Positions 7,199 through 13,485 of a stretch of DNA of 14,645 nt are shown here, in pieces. The translations under genes were made by a program, and so were the position numbers. The notes beneath the pieces were generated by a model. It had not been told where the DNA came from. It saw only the letters and a list, made by a program, of their open reading frames with translations, and made no database searches. The stretch spans positions 1-14,645 of the forward strand of contig SLJA01000056.1 in assembly GCA_007135355.1 (NCBI GenBank), written 5' to 3'. Within the stretch, counting starts at the first letter, position 1. Every line of letters starts with the position of its first letter. Origin of the DNA: Wenzhouxiangella sp. GTDB lineage: Bacteria > Pseudomonadota > Gammaproteobacteria > Xanthomonadales > Wenzhouxiangellaceae.

Positions 7199-7954
7199 GT
7201 GGACCCCAAACTCAAACAAGCCATTGATCAGCGCGACTGGTTTTATCGCTTTGAACTACCGGATGGCAGTACGACCCGGTCCTATCTGCCGGAGTCGGCC
7301 GAGCAGGTGCACGACACTCGACTGCGTATGATGCAGCAGGCGCTTGAACCGCTGCGCGCTCAGCCGGAACAATTCAGCGTGCTGGACCTGGCCTCGCACC
7401 AGGGCTGGTTCAGTCTGCAGGCCGCCGCCCTGGGCTTTGCGCCGGTCACTGGGCTGGAACCTCGCGCCAGCCACATCGCCGATGCGCGCCTGATGGCCGA
7501 GGCGGTGGGCGCCGGGCAGGTGCGTTTCGTGCAGTCCGACATCGAGCACATTGGTGGCACCGATATCGAACCGGCCGATGTGGTGCTGATGCTGGGCCTG
7601 CTGTATCACCTGGAAAACCCGGTGGCCGCGATTCGCACCGCGCACGCGTACTGCAAACGGCTGTGCCTGATCGAAACCCAGGTGGGTCCACATCTATCGG
7701 GCATGCTCGACTGGGGCAGTTACGAGTTCGTCCGTCCCATCCAAGGCTGTTTCACGGTCATTGACGAGACCGAGGAAACCCATGGCAACGAGGCCAGCAC
7801 GGAGGGCATCTGCTTGGCACCCAGCGCGGAGACCTTGCTGTGGATCATGCGCAAGGTGGGTTTCGTCGATGTGGGTCTGGTCGCACCGCCGGCCGACGGC
7901 TATGAGCAACACCGCCACGGCAAACGCGTGCTGGCCGTGGGTCACATGCCCTGA
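7199..7954 (+). CDS. Class I SAM-dependent methyltransferase, substrate unknown
   Basis: 251-aa cytoplasmic protein with the Rossmann-fold methyltransferase signature. Motif I is VLDLASHQGWFSLQAA (61-76), the acidic residue after strand 2 is in GLEPR (85-89), FVQSDIEHI (110-118) is the motif II region, and LMLGLLYHLENP (130-141) is the motif IV region with LYH, as in CmoB-like and related enzymes. An N-terminal segment (DWFYRFELPDGSTTRSYLPE, residues 13-32) precedes the domain and the C-terminus has HGKRVLAVGHMP. The start is uncertain. The GTG at 7199 (protein begins VDPKLKQAID) has a purine-rich GGACAGAG upstream; a TTG at 7151 would add 16 unlikely residues but leave only 3 bp after the lipoprotein stop. 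The last 13 bp overlap the end of pgi on the other strand. The substrate could be a small molecule, lipid or tRNA. Confidence 0.88.
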   Translation: MDPKLKQAIDQRDWFYRFELPDGSTTRSYLPESAEQVHDTRLRMMQQALEPLRAQPEQFSVLDLASHQGWFSLQAAALGFAPVTGLEPRASHIADARLMAEAVGAGQVRFVQSDIEHIGGTDIEPADVVLMLGLLYHLENPVAAIRTAHAYCKRLCLIETQVGPHLSGMLDWGSYEFVRPIQGCFTVIDETEETHGNEASTEGICLAPSAETLLWIMRKVGFVDVGLVAPPADGYEQHRHGKRVLAVGHMP

Positions 7955-9396
7955 TCGTCCTGGGCGAGCGCGCTCAAGCCCTGCAGGGTCAGCGGCTCCG
8001 ATCGCAGTTTTGGGTAGATGCGCTGAGCGAGGCGTTTGCCCTCTTCCACACCCCACTGGTCAAATGGATTGATACGCCACAAGACCGACAGCACGAACAC
8101 CGCATGCTCGAAGCTGGCCAGCAGATAACCCAGCGATTCCGGCGTCAGGCGTTCGGCGAGCAACAGACTGACCGGACGATCTCCCGGCAGTTGCTGATGC
8201 GCTGGTGCATCGCGACGACCGCAGGCAAACGCCTGGGCCTGGGCCAACAGATGAGCCAGCTGGCGCCGATGCCAGTCAGGATAAGCATGATCATCCTGCA
8301 GCGTGCCGACCAACACCAGCGGGTGGGTATCAGGACCCTGGTGCAAGGCCTGGAAGATGGAATGTTGCAAGTCGGTACCGCGGCCGCCGAAGATCAGGGG
8401 TGAGGTCGGCGCGGCCAGAGGCTGGCCCTCAAGGTCGACCCCTTTGCCCAGGCTCTCCATGATCAGCTGCTGGAGATAATCACCCAGCAAGGCAAGCCGC
8501 GGCTCGTAGCTGATAAAGCCCAGGCTTGGCAAGTCAAGCCGGCGGCGGAGATAGTGCATCAGCAAAGCCAAGAGCACAGCCAGGCGATGCTCGTCGGGGG
8601 CCTGGCGAAACGCATCATCCGCGGCACGGGCGCCGGCCAGCAAACGCTCGAAGGCCGGTCTGCCGATTGCCGCGGCGGCGCTGACGCCAATAGACGACCA
8701 TAGAGAGAAGCGACCTCCGGTCCATTGTGGGAAGGCCAGAACGTGCTCGCCGGGAATGCCGAACTCCACCGCCCGCTGCTGTTGCGCGGTGCAGGCCCAG
8801 GCCCGAGCTGAAAACCCCGTGCCCAGCCATTCCCTGGCCGCCTTGGCCTGGGTCAGGGTTTCTTCCGTGGTAAATGACTTGGATGCCACCACAACAGCGG
8901 TGTGCCGCGGATCCAGCTGTCGCGTGAGACGCTCGAAGCGTCGCCCATCCAGGGTCGACAGCCAATGCACGCGCAACCGCACCGAATCCGACCCGATCGC
9001 GTCGGCGACCAGTCGCGGCCCCAGATCCGAGCCGCCAATGCCAATATGCAGCACATCGCGCACCGAATCGCCCTGGTGCAGTGTCTCGGCGACGTCGAGA
9101 AAAGCCGCGCGCTGGGCGCTGACTTCCTGATCCGGCTGCGCGGCGCGCAGCAGCATGTGCTTGGCCGGTTGCGCCTCGGTTGGATTGACGCAATCCCCAG
9201 CAAAAAGTGCCGCGACCCGTTCGGCCAGATTCGACGCCCGCAGCTGATCGAACAACGAGGACCGACATTCGGGCGTCATTGGCGTGTAGGCGTATTCCAG
9301 CCGCCACTGGGCGTCGGTCAGCGCGAATATTGACCGGCGCTCCGGATCACGATCCAGAAGCGCGCGAATACCTGATTTGTTGTTTTTTTGCGACAT
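7942..9396 (-). CDS. pgi: Glucose-6-phosphate isomerase Pgi
   Basis: Interconverts glucose 6-phosphate and fructose 6-phosphate in glycolysis and gluconeogenesis. 484 aa, shorter than E. coli Pgi (549) but with both SIS domains. Visible motifs: phosphate-binding GIGGSDLGP (119-127), VASKSFTTEET (170-180), WTGGRFSLWSSIG (225-237), the catalytic-base Glu in MES (E314), the ring-opening His in QHS (H345), and FDQWGVEEGK ending in K454. The frame stays open 83 codons upstream to 9645, but that extension crosses a terminator and has no family similarity; ATG at 9396 (MSQKNNKSGIRALL) is chosen. The immediately preceding GTG is an alternative. A possible -10 TACACT lies at 9431-9426, without a good -35. 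The 3' end overlaps the convergent methyltransferase gene by 13 bp. Confidence 0.98.
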   Translation of the reverse strand: MSQKNNKSGIRALLDRDPERRSIFALTDAQWRLEYAYTPMTPECRSSLFDQLRASNLAERVAALFAGDCVNPTEAQPAKHMLLRAAQPDQEVSAQRAAFLDVAETLHQGDSVRDVLHIGIGGSDLGPRLVADAIGSDSVRLRVHWLSTLDGRRFERLTRQLDPRHTAVVVASKSFTTEETLTQAKAAREWLGTGFSARAWACTAQQQRAVEFGIPGEHVLAFPQWTGGRFSLWSSIGVSAAAAIGRPAFERLLAGARAADDAFRQAPDEHRLAVLLALLMHYLRRRLDLPSLGFISYEPRLALLGDYLQQLIMESLGKGVDLEGQPLAAPTSPLIFGGRGTDLQHSIFQALHQGPDTHPLVLVGTLQDDHAYPDWHRRQLAHLLAQAQAFACGRRDAPAHQQLPGDRPVSLLLAERLTPESLGYLLASFEHAVFVLSVLWRINPFDQWGVEEGKRLAQRIYPKLRSEPLTLQGLSALAQDDQGM

Positions 9397-9407
9397 CACC
9401 GAATGCT

Positions 9408-9431
9408 TGCAGTCCACCTCACTGCAGTGTA
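9408..9431 (-). promoter_or_regulatory. Inverted repeat overlapping a possible pgi -10 element
   Basis: TGCAGT (9408-9413) and ACTGCA (9421-9426) are perfect inverted arms around a 7-base spacer. The outer arm touches a minus-strand TACACT (9431-9426) that could be the pgi -10, about 30 bases before the start codon. The spacer reads GAGGTGG on the minus strand, which resembles a Shine-Dalgarno but is too far from the ATG at 9396. It may be an operator at the transcription start; support is limited to symmetry and position. Confidence 0.25.
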
Positions 9432-9510
9432 GCCGCAGACGAGCCTTGCTGCCGCATCGTAAAAAAACTCGATCGAAATCACCACCCTGCCCACTCCAGG
9501 GCGCGCGCAT

Positions 9511-9537
9511 AAAAAAACCCCTCCACAAGAGGAGGGG
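9511..9537 (-). terminator. Intrinsic terminator (minus strand) upstream of pgi
   Basis: On the minus strand a 7-bp GC-rich stem (CCCCTCC with GGAGGGG, plus-strand positions 9518-9524 and 9531-9537) and a 6-base loop are followed by seven T (9517-9511). This is a textbook Rho-independent terminator. It faces pgi and lies 115 bp upstream of the pgi start, so it ends a transcript that begins to its right: either a small RNA or an attenuated pgi leader. Confidence 0.8.
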
Positions 9538-9604
9538 TAATAATGTCGGAGTGATGTACCTCGCTTCGCGCCCTGCGACCTTGCCCAACCGTGGTGGTTT
9601 TGCC
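9511..9604 (-). ncRNA. Candidate small RNA of about 94 nt (minus strand)
   Basis: This transcript is inferred from the terminator at its 3' end and a possible promoter TTTACA (9640-9635), 17 bp, TTACAA (9617-9612), or 18 bp to TACAAC. It would start near 9604. The region has an internal imperfect hairpin (ACCTTG at 9578-9583 with CAAGGT at 9604-9609, plus AACC/GGTT inside it), a short CGC-TTC-GCG hairpin (9562-9570) and the terminator hairpin. There is no persuasive coding sequence. It could instead be part of a longer leader ahead of pgi. I do not match it to a known RNA family. Confidence 0.4.
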
Positions 9605-9610
9605 AAGGTA

Positions 9611-9640
9611 GTTGTAATGCTACCACAGCCGCACTGTAAA
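9611..9640. promoter_or_regulatory. Possible back-to-back promoter
   Basis: Reading plus: TTGTAA (9612-9617), 17-bp spacer, TGTAAA (9635-9640), each matching 4 of 6 consensus positions. Reading minus, the same bases give TTTACA (5 of 6), 17 bp, TTACAA, or 18 bp to TACAAC (4 of 6). The same 30 bp could thus serve both strands toward the two outward-facing terminators. A small hairpin GGTAG/CTACC (9607-9611 with 9620-9624) overlaps the element. This is a consensus match only. Confidence 0.35.
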
Positions 9641-9641
9641 T

Positions 9642-9856
9642 CCAAGTCTCAAAACGGTCTTTTCAGCTCGCCGGGGCGTTACATTCATAAGACTGATTGA
9701 GCTTGGAAAGTTCCACAGATCCTGTTCACGGTGGTTTCACCGCCTGGGCAGATACTGGTTACGTGTTCGGAGCGGTCCCTCCAAGGCCCTGACTCCCTCC
9801 CTCCGTTCCGGATACACGCAAGGCCCCGACCACGGCTCCCGGTCGGGGCCTTTTTT
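9642..9856 (+). ncRNA. Candidate structured RNA (small RNA or attenuator leader), plus strand
   Basis: Four successive stem-loops end in an intrinsic terminator. Hairpin 1: CCAAG (9642-9646) with CTTGG (9702-9706), CTCAA (9648-9652) with TTGAG (9697-9701), GTCTT (9657-9661) with AAGAC (9689-9693), 15 bp in all. Hairpin 2: CGGTG (9729-9733) with CACCG (9738-9742) and a GTTT loop. Hairpin 3: CGTGT (9762-9766) with ACACG (9814-9818), and CGGAGCGG (9768-9775) with CCGTTCCG (9803-9810) including one G-U pair; its loop is rich in CCCTCC. Hairpin 4 is the terminator. With the proposed promoter at 9612-9640 the RNA would start near 9647, which would lose the base of hairpin 1, so the true 5' end may be earlier. 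It is not tmRNA, SRP RNA or RNase P RNA by any signature I can see. It lies 88 bp upstream of the DUF3429-ABC unit and may control it. Confidence 0.5.
9820..9856 (+). terminator. Strong intrinsic terminator (plus strand)
   Basis: A perfect 12-bp stem (AAGGCCCCGACC 9820-9831 with GGTCGGGGCCTT 9841-9852) and a 9-base loop are followed by T through 9856. On the minus strand only two T follow, so it is directional. It ends any plus-strand RNA from the preceding region 88 bp before the DUF3429 start codon. Confidence 0.9.
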
Positions 9857-9944
9857 GTGGGTATCACGACGGTGAAATTTGATTTCTCCGTGTAGCGGCA
9901 TCGATACACTGAGCGTAGAGTGGGCATCAGAAGCGCATATTGAA

Positions 9945-10385
9945 GTGGACCAGACAGCCATCACGACAACTCGAGTACTGACCTTCAGCGGTCTGATTCC
10001 GTTTATCGCGCTGGCCGTGGTGGCGGTGCTGGACGCGCCGGAATGGCTGGGACTGTTGCTGATCGCCTATGGCGCCCTGATTTTGTCCTTCATGGCCGGT
10101 ACGCTCTGGGCTCAGCATCTGCTAAGCGAGCGCACCCGCCCCACCCCGTTGATCGCCAGCAACGCCCTGGTTCTGGCCGCCTGGCCGGCCGTTTTGGTCC
10201 CCGTCCAGGTCGCGGCAATCTGGCTGGGGCTGCTTTTTGCCGCTCATTTGCTGCTGGAAAAATCCTGGCATGGTCACGCCATGCCGGGCTGGTATGGGCG
10301 CCTGCGGATGACCGTCAGCATCGTCGCGATTGTCTTGCTGCTGAGCGGCGGACTGGTTGGCTTTGGAGTCAGTATCAATGAGTGA
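9945..10385 (+). CDS. DUF3429 family integral membrane protein
   Basis: 146-aa inner-membrane protein of unknown function. Four hydrophobic segments are visible: FSGLIPFIALAVVAVL (14-29), WLGLLLIAYGALILSFMAG (34-52), LVLAAWPAVLVPVQVAAIWL (75-94) extending to LLFAAHLLLE, and MTVSIVAIVLLLSGGLVGFG (122-141). The SGLIPF start, the AYGALILSFMAGTLW stretch and a Trp/Gly-rich WHGHAMPGWYGRLR loop fit DUF3429, typically about 150 aa. The start chosen is GTG at 9945; a TTG at 9879 would add 22 polar residues. A possible -10 TACACT at 9905-9910 could give a short leader. The end overlaps the ABC ATPase start by 8 bp, so translation is probably coupled and the protein may serve the transporter, though nothing in the sequence proves it. 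Confidence 0.8.
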   Translation: MDQTAITTTRVLTFSGLIPFIALAVVAVLDAPEWLGLLLIAYGALILSFMAGTLWAQHLLSERTRPTPLIASNALVLAAWPAVLVPVQVAAIWLGLLFAAHLLLEKSWHGHAMPGWYGRLRMTVSIVAIVLLLSGGLVGFGVSINE

Positions 10386-11049
10386 ATCAGTATTGAGTAT
10401 CCGCGGGCTGCAACGCACTTTCGGCAGCGCGCATGATGTCCAGGTGCTCGAAGACCTCAACCTCGACCTGCACCCCGGCGAGCGTGTGGCCGTGATGGGC
10501 GCCTCGGGCTCCGGCAAAACCACGCTATTGCATCTGGCCGCCGGTATGGACACGCCTGATGCCGGCGAGGTGTTGATCGACGGCAAAACCCTGTCCACGC
10601 TGCGCGAGCCTGAGCGCAGTCGCTTTCGCGCGCGCTACATCGGCCTGGTCTTTCAGGACTTCAATCTGATCGACAGCCTGACCGTGCGCGAAAACATTGA
10701 ACTGCCACTGTGGCTCAACGGCTTGAGCCATGAGACCGACCGCATCGGCGAGCTGACCGACGAGCTGGGCATCAGCGCCCTGCTCGAGCGCCTGCCGGAA
10801 AAGCTCTCGGGCGGCGAAAAACAGCGCGTGGCCATTGCCCGCGCCCTGGTCCATCGACCCGCCCTGCTGTTGGCCGATGAACCGACCGGCAGCCTGGACC
10901 AGAACACCGCCGACAGCGTACTGAAGCTGTTCGACCGGGTCACACGCCAGCAGAATGTCACGTTGCTGATGGTCACCCACAACGACGAGGCGGCGGCCTT
11001 GTGCGACCGCACCCTGCACCTGCGGCACGGACGCCTGAGCGAGTCCTGA
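10378..11049 (+). CDS. ABC transporter ATP-binding protein (MacB/LolD/YbbA class; AttE-like)
   Basis: Cytoplasmic ATPase that powers the adjacent FtsX-type permease. 223 aa, one nucleotide-binding domain. Walker A GASGSGKTT (41-49), Q-loop Gln93 in VFQDFNLID, signature LSGGEKQR (143-150), Walker B LLLADEPT (163-170) followed by the D-loop SLD, and H-loop His201 in VTHND. The length and NLIDSLTVRENIELPL segment are typical of the group that works with mechanotransmission permeases. ATG at 10378 is used; the frame opens seven codons earlier inside the upstream gene. It overlaps the DUF3429 gene by 8 bp and the permease by 1 bp. AttE of an AttEFGH-type system and YbbA of YbbAP are the closest named counterparts I can suggest. 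Confidence 0.96.
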   Translation: MSESVLSIRGLQRTFGSAHDVQVLEDLNLDLHPGERVAVMGASGSGKTTLLHLAAGMDTPDAGEVLIDGKTLSTLREPERSRFRARYIGLVFQDFNLIDSLTVRENIELPLWLNGLSHETDRIGELTDELGISALLERLPEKLSGGEKQRVAIARALVHRPALLLADEPTGSLDQNTADSVLKLFDRVTRQQNVTLLMVTHNDEAAALCDRTLHLRHGRLSES

Positions 11050-13484
11050 TGCGCCTGCTGCTGGAATCCTCGCGGCGCTTTTTCTACCGCCACCCCGGCC
11101 AGCTCATCCTGGCCCTGATCGGCATTGCCGCCGGTGTTGCCGTGGTTACCGGCGTGGCGCTGATGCGCGAGGTGCTGATGGATGCGCTGGACAGCGCGAC
11201 GGACTCCTTGAGCGGCGTCGACACGGTGCGCATCATCGACCCCTCCGGCCCGCTGGACGAGGCCGTGTTCACCGCCCTGGCCACCGAGCGCGGCGCACCG
11301 CTGATGCTGCCGGCCTTGAGTTCACGCCTGCGCTATGGCGATCGGCTGATGGAGCTGCTGGCCATCGATCCGCTCTCTTTGGACCAGACCGGCCCGATTC
11401 GCGTCGCCGGCGGCGGCACCGGTGCATTGTTTTCCCAGGCCAATGCGGTGCTGGTCAGCGAGCGCACTCTGGCACGACTGGCCCCGGACGCGGATGGCCG
11501 CTTTCGCGTGGTGCGCTCCGGCGAGCCGCTGGACCTGGAGGTGGTCAGCGTGGTCAGCGGCGGGCGCGAGCTCGACGATCGCATCATCATGGACCTGGCC
11601 GCCGCCCAGCACCTGATCGGCCGCCAAGGCGAGCTGAGCTTCATCGAGGCCCCGGCCGCGGCCCGCGACTGGCTGCAGGAGCGCTTGCCGGAGGGGCTCA
11701 AGCTCATCGACAGTCAACAGCGTCGCGACTCCGCCGCCAGCCTGACCGCCGGCATGCGCGCCAATTTGACCGCGATGAGCCTGCTCAGCCTGGCCGTGGG
11801 CCTGTTCGTGATCTACAGCGTGCTGGCCTTTCTGCTGGTGCAGCGCCGCCGCACCATCGGCATGCTGCGCGCGGTTGGCGTCACCGAGGGCCGCATCCAG
11901 GCCATGCTGGCCAGCGAAACCCTCGTTCTGGCCGGACTGGGCGCGCTCGGCGGCCTGGTGCTGGGCACCATCATGGCCACCGGCCTGCTGGAGCTGGTGC
12001 GCCAGCCGGTCGCCGAGCTGTATCGCCTGGTCGCTCCGGCCGGCATACGTCCCACGCCGCTGCTCTATTTCAGCGTCTGGATCATGGCGGTGATCATGGC
12101 CCTGATGAGCGTGCTCGGCGTACTGCGCGAAGCCCAGCGCATTCCGCCCGGACAGCTGGCCCGCACCGTGCACGAAGGCCGGGTGCAGTCCTTGTGGATC
12201 TGGCGCTGGCTGCCTTGGCTGCTGCTGGGACTGGGGGTGCTCGCCATCGTGCTGACCAACAGTCTGCCGCCGGTGCTGATCGGCCTGTTCCTGATGTTGT
12301 CCGGCTGCGCCCTGCTGGCCCCGGCCAGCGGCATGCAGCTGCTGCGTTTCGGCGCGGCCGTGATGCGCCGCAGCCTGGTCGGTCGCGCGGTCAAAATGCT
12401 GTTGAGCTCGCGCCAGCGCCTGGCACCGGCCATCTCGGCCTTGAGCCTGGCCCTGGCCCTGACCGCCGGCGTCGGCATGATGGTGCTGGGCTTCCGCGCC
12501 ACGGTGGACGACTGGGTGTATCGCCTGATCAACGCCGATGTGTACCTGACCTTGAGCCAGGGCCAGCTGGATTCCTCCAGCATGGAGATCGTCCGCGCCT
12601 GGCCGGAAGTGGAAATGCTGACCAGCGCCCGCCACGCCAGCCTGGACGATGGCAGTATGGTGGTGGGCTATGACCTGAATCCCATCGCTTGGGAGGGCTT
12701 TGAGTGGCTGGACGGCGACGGTCTGGCAGCGAAAGACCGCGTCGAGGCCGGCACCGCGGTGATGCTCACCGAGCCCTTCGCCCGCCGCAACAGTTTGCGC
12801 GCCGGCGATACGCTGGAGCTGACCACACCCAGCGGCTTGATCAACTTCGAGGTCGCCGCCGTCTATCGCGACTACACCACCGACCGCGGCATGGTCGCCA
12901 TGATCGGCCCGCGCTTCCGCGAGCTGTGGCAAGACGATCTGCGCGACAGTATCGGCCTGTACCTGACGCCCGGCATCGACTATCGCGTGCTGGAAGACCG
13001 TGTGGAAGCGGCCTTCCCCAACGGCTCCCTGACCAGCCGCGGTGCGGTGCGCGACCAGACCCTGGAAATCTTCGACCGCACCTTCCGCATTTCCTGGGCG
13101 CTGGCGATTCTGGTCGGCATGATCGCCGCCATCGCCCTGATTTCCGCCTTGCTGGCCTTGGGGCTGGAGCGCGGCCGCGAATATGCCACCCTGCGCGCGC
13201 TGGGCTTGAGCCGTGGCGGGCTGGCCGGGGTGGTGATGACCCAGACCACCGGGCTGGCCGCCATCGCCGTGCTGATGGCCATTCCCTTCAGCCTGTTGAT
13301 CCACGCCGTGCTGTCGCTGGCCGTGCAGCCGCGCGCCTTTGGCTGGACCCTGGCCCTGCAATTCCCGCTGCAGCCGCTGGCCGTGCTGGTGCCCCTGGCC
13401 CTGCTCATCGGCGCCCTGGCTGGTGCCTATCCGGCCTGGAAAATCGCCCGGCGCGATCCCGCGCCGCTGCTGAGGGCCGCTTGA
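11049..13484 (+). CDS. Large FtsX-domain ABC permease (fused AttF/AttG-like, YbbP-like)
   Basis: 811-aa inner-membrane protein built as two tandem MacB/FtsX-type halves. About ten membrane segments are visible, near 18-40, 240-264, 290-315, 338-358, 387-403, 405-425, 460-482, 681-706, 728-757 and 772-795. Two large extracytoplasmic domains lie between (about 41-239 and 483-680). Each FtsX core repeats the motif pattern RRRTIGMLRAVGVTEGRI (267-284) and RGREYATLRALGLSRGGL (708-725), followed by a glycine-rich helix. Such permeases usually act as mechanotransmitters or extract lipids and lipoproteins rather than forming a channel. Length matches E. coli YbbP (about 804). ATG at 11049 overlaps the ATPase stop in TGATG. 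Codon use and GC are like the neighbours. The substrate is not inferable. Confidence 0.95.
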   Translation: MRLLLESSRRFFYRHPGQLILALIGIAAGVAVVTGVALMREVLMDALDSATDSLSGVDTVRIIDPSGPLDEAVFTALATERGAPLMLPALSSRLRYGDRLMELLAIDPLSLDQTGPIRVAGGGTGALFSQANAVLVSERTLARLAPDADGRFRVVRSGEPLDLEVVSVVSGGRELDDRIIMDLAAAQHLIGRQGELSFIEAPAAARDWLQERLPEGLKLIDSQQRRDSAASLTAGMRANLTAMSLLSLAVGLFVIYSVLAFLLVQRRRTIGMLRAVGVTEGRIQAMLASETLVLAGLGALGGLVLGTIMATGLLELVRQPVAELYRLVAPAGIRPTPLLYFSVWIMAVIMALMSVLGVLREAQRIPPGQLARTVHEGRVQSLWIWRWLPWLLLGLGVLAIVLTNSLPPVLIGLFLMLSGCALLAPASGMQLLRFGAAVMRRSLVGRAVKMLLSSRQRLAPAISALSLALALTAGVGMMVLGFRATVDDWVYRLINADVYLTLSQGQLDSSSMEIVRAWPEVEMLTSARHASLDDGSMVVGYDLNPIAWEGFEWLDGDGLAAKDRVEAGTAVMLTEPFARRNSLRAGDTLELTTPSGLINFEVAAVYRDYTTDRGMVAMIGPRFRELWQDDLRDSIGLYLTPGIDYRVLEDRVEAAFPNGSLTSRGAVRDQTLEIFDRTFRISWALAILVGMIAAIALISALLALGLERGREYATLRALGLSRGGLAGVVMTQTTGLAAIAVLMAIPFSLLIHAVLSLAVQPRAFGWTLALQFPLQPLAVLVPLALLIGALAGAYPAWKIARRDPAPLLRAA

Positions 13485-13485
13485 T

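Noticed and set aside
9397..9645. N-terminal extension of Pgi up to 9645
   Set aside because: It would cross the terminator at 9511-9537, shows no similarity to Pgi N-termini, and a normal start exists at 9396.
9377..9700. 107-codon plus-strand open frame in the pgi upstream region
   Set aside because: It overlaps the pgi start, the terminator and the hairpins, with an unconvincing Ser/Arg/Cys-rich sequence and no ribosome-binding site.
9642..9856. 6S RNA, tmRNA, SRP RNA or a known riboswitch
   Set aside because: The region folds as several separate hairpins, not one long 6S-type rod; there is no CCA-ended tRNA-like part, tag frame or riboswitch core I can recognise. An Rfam search would be decisive.
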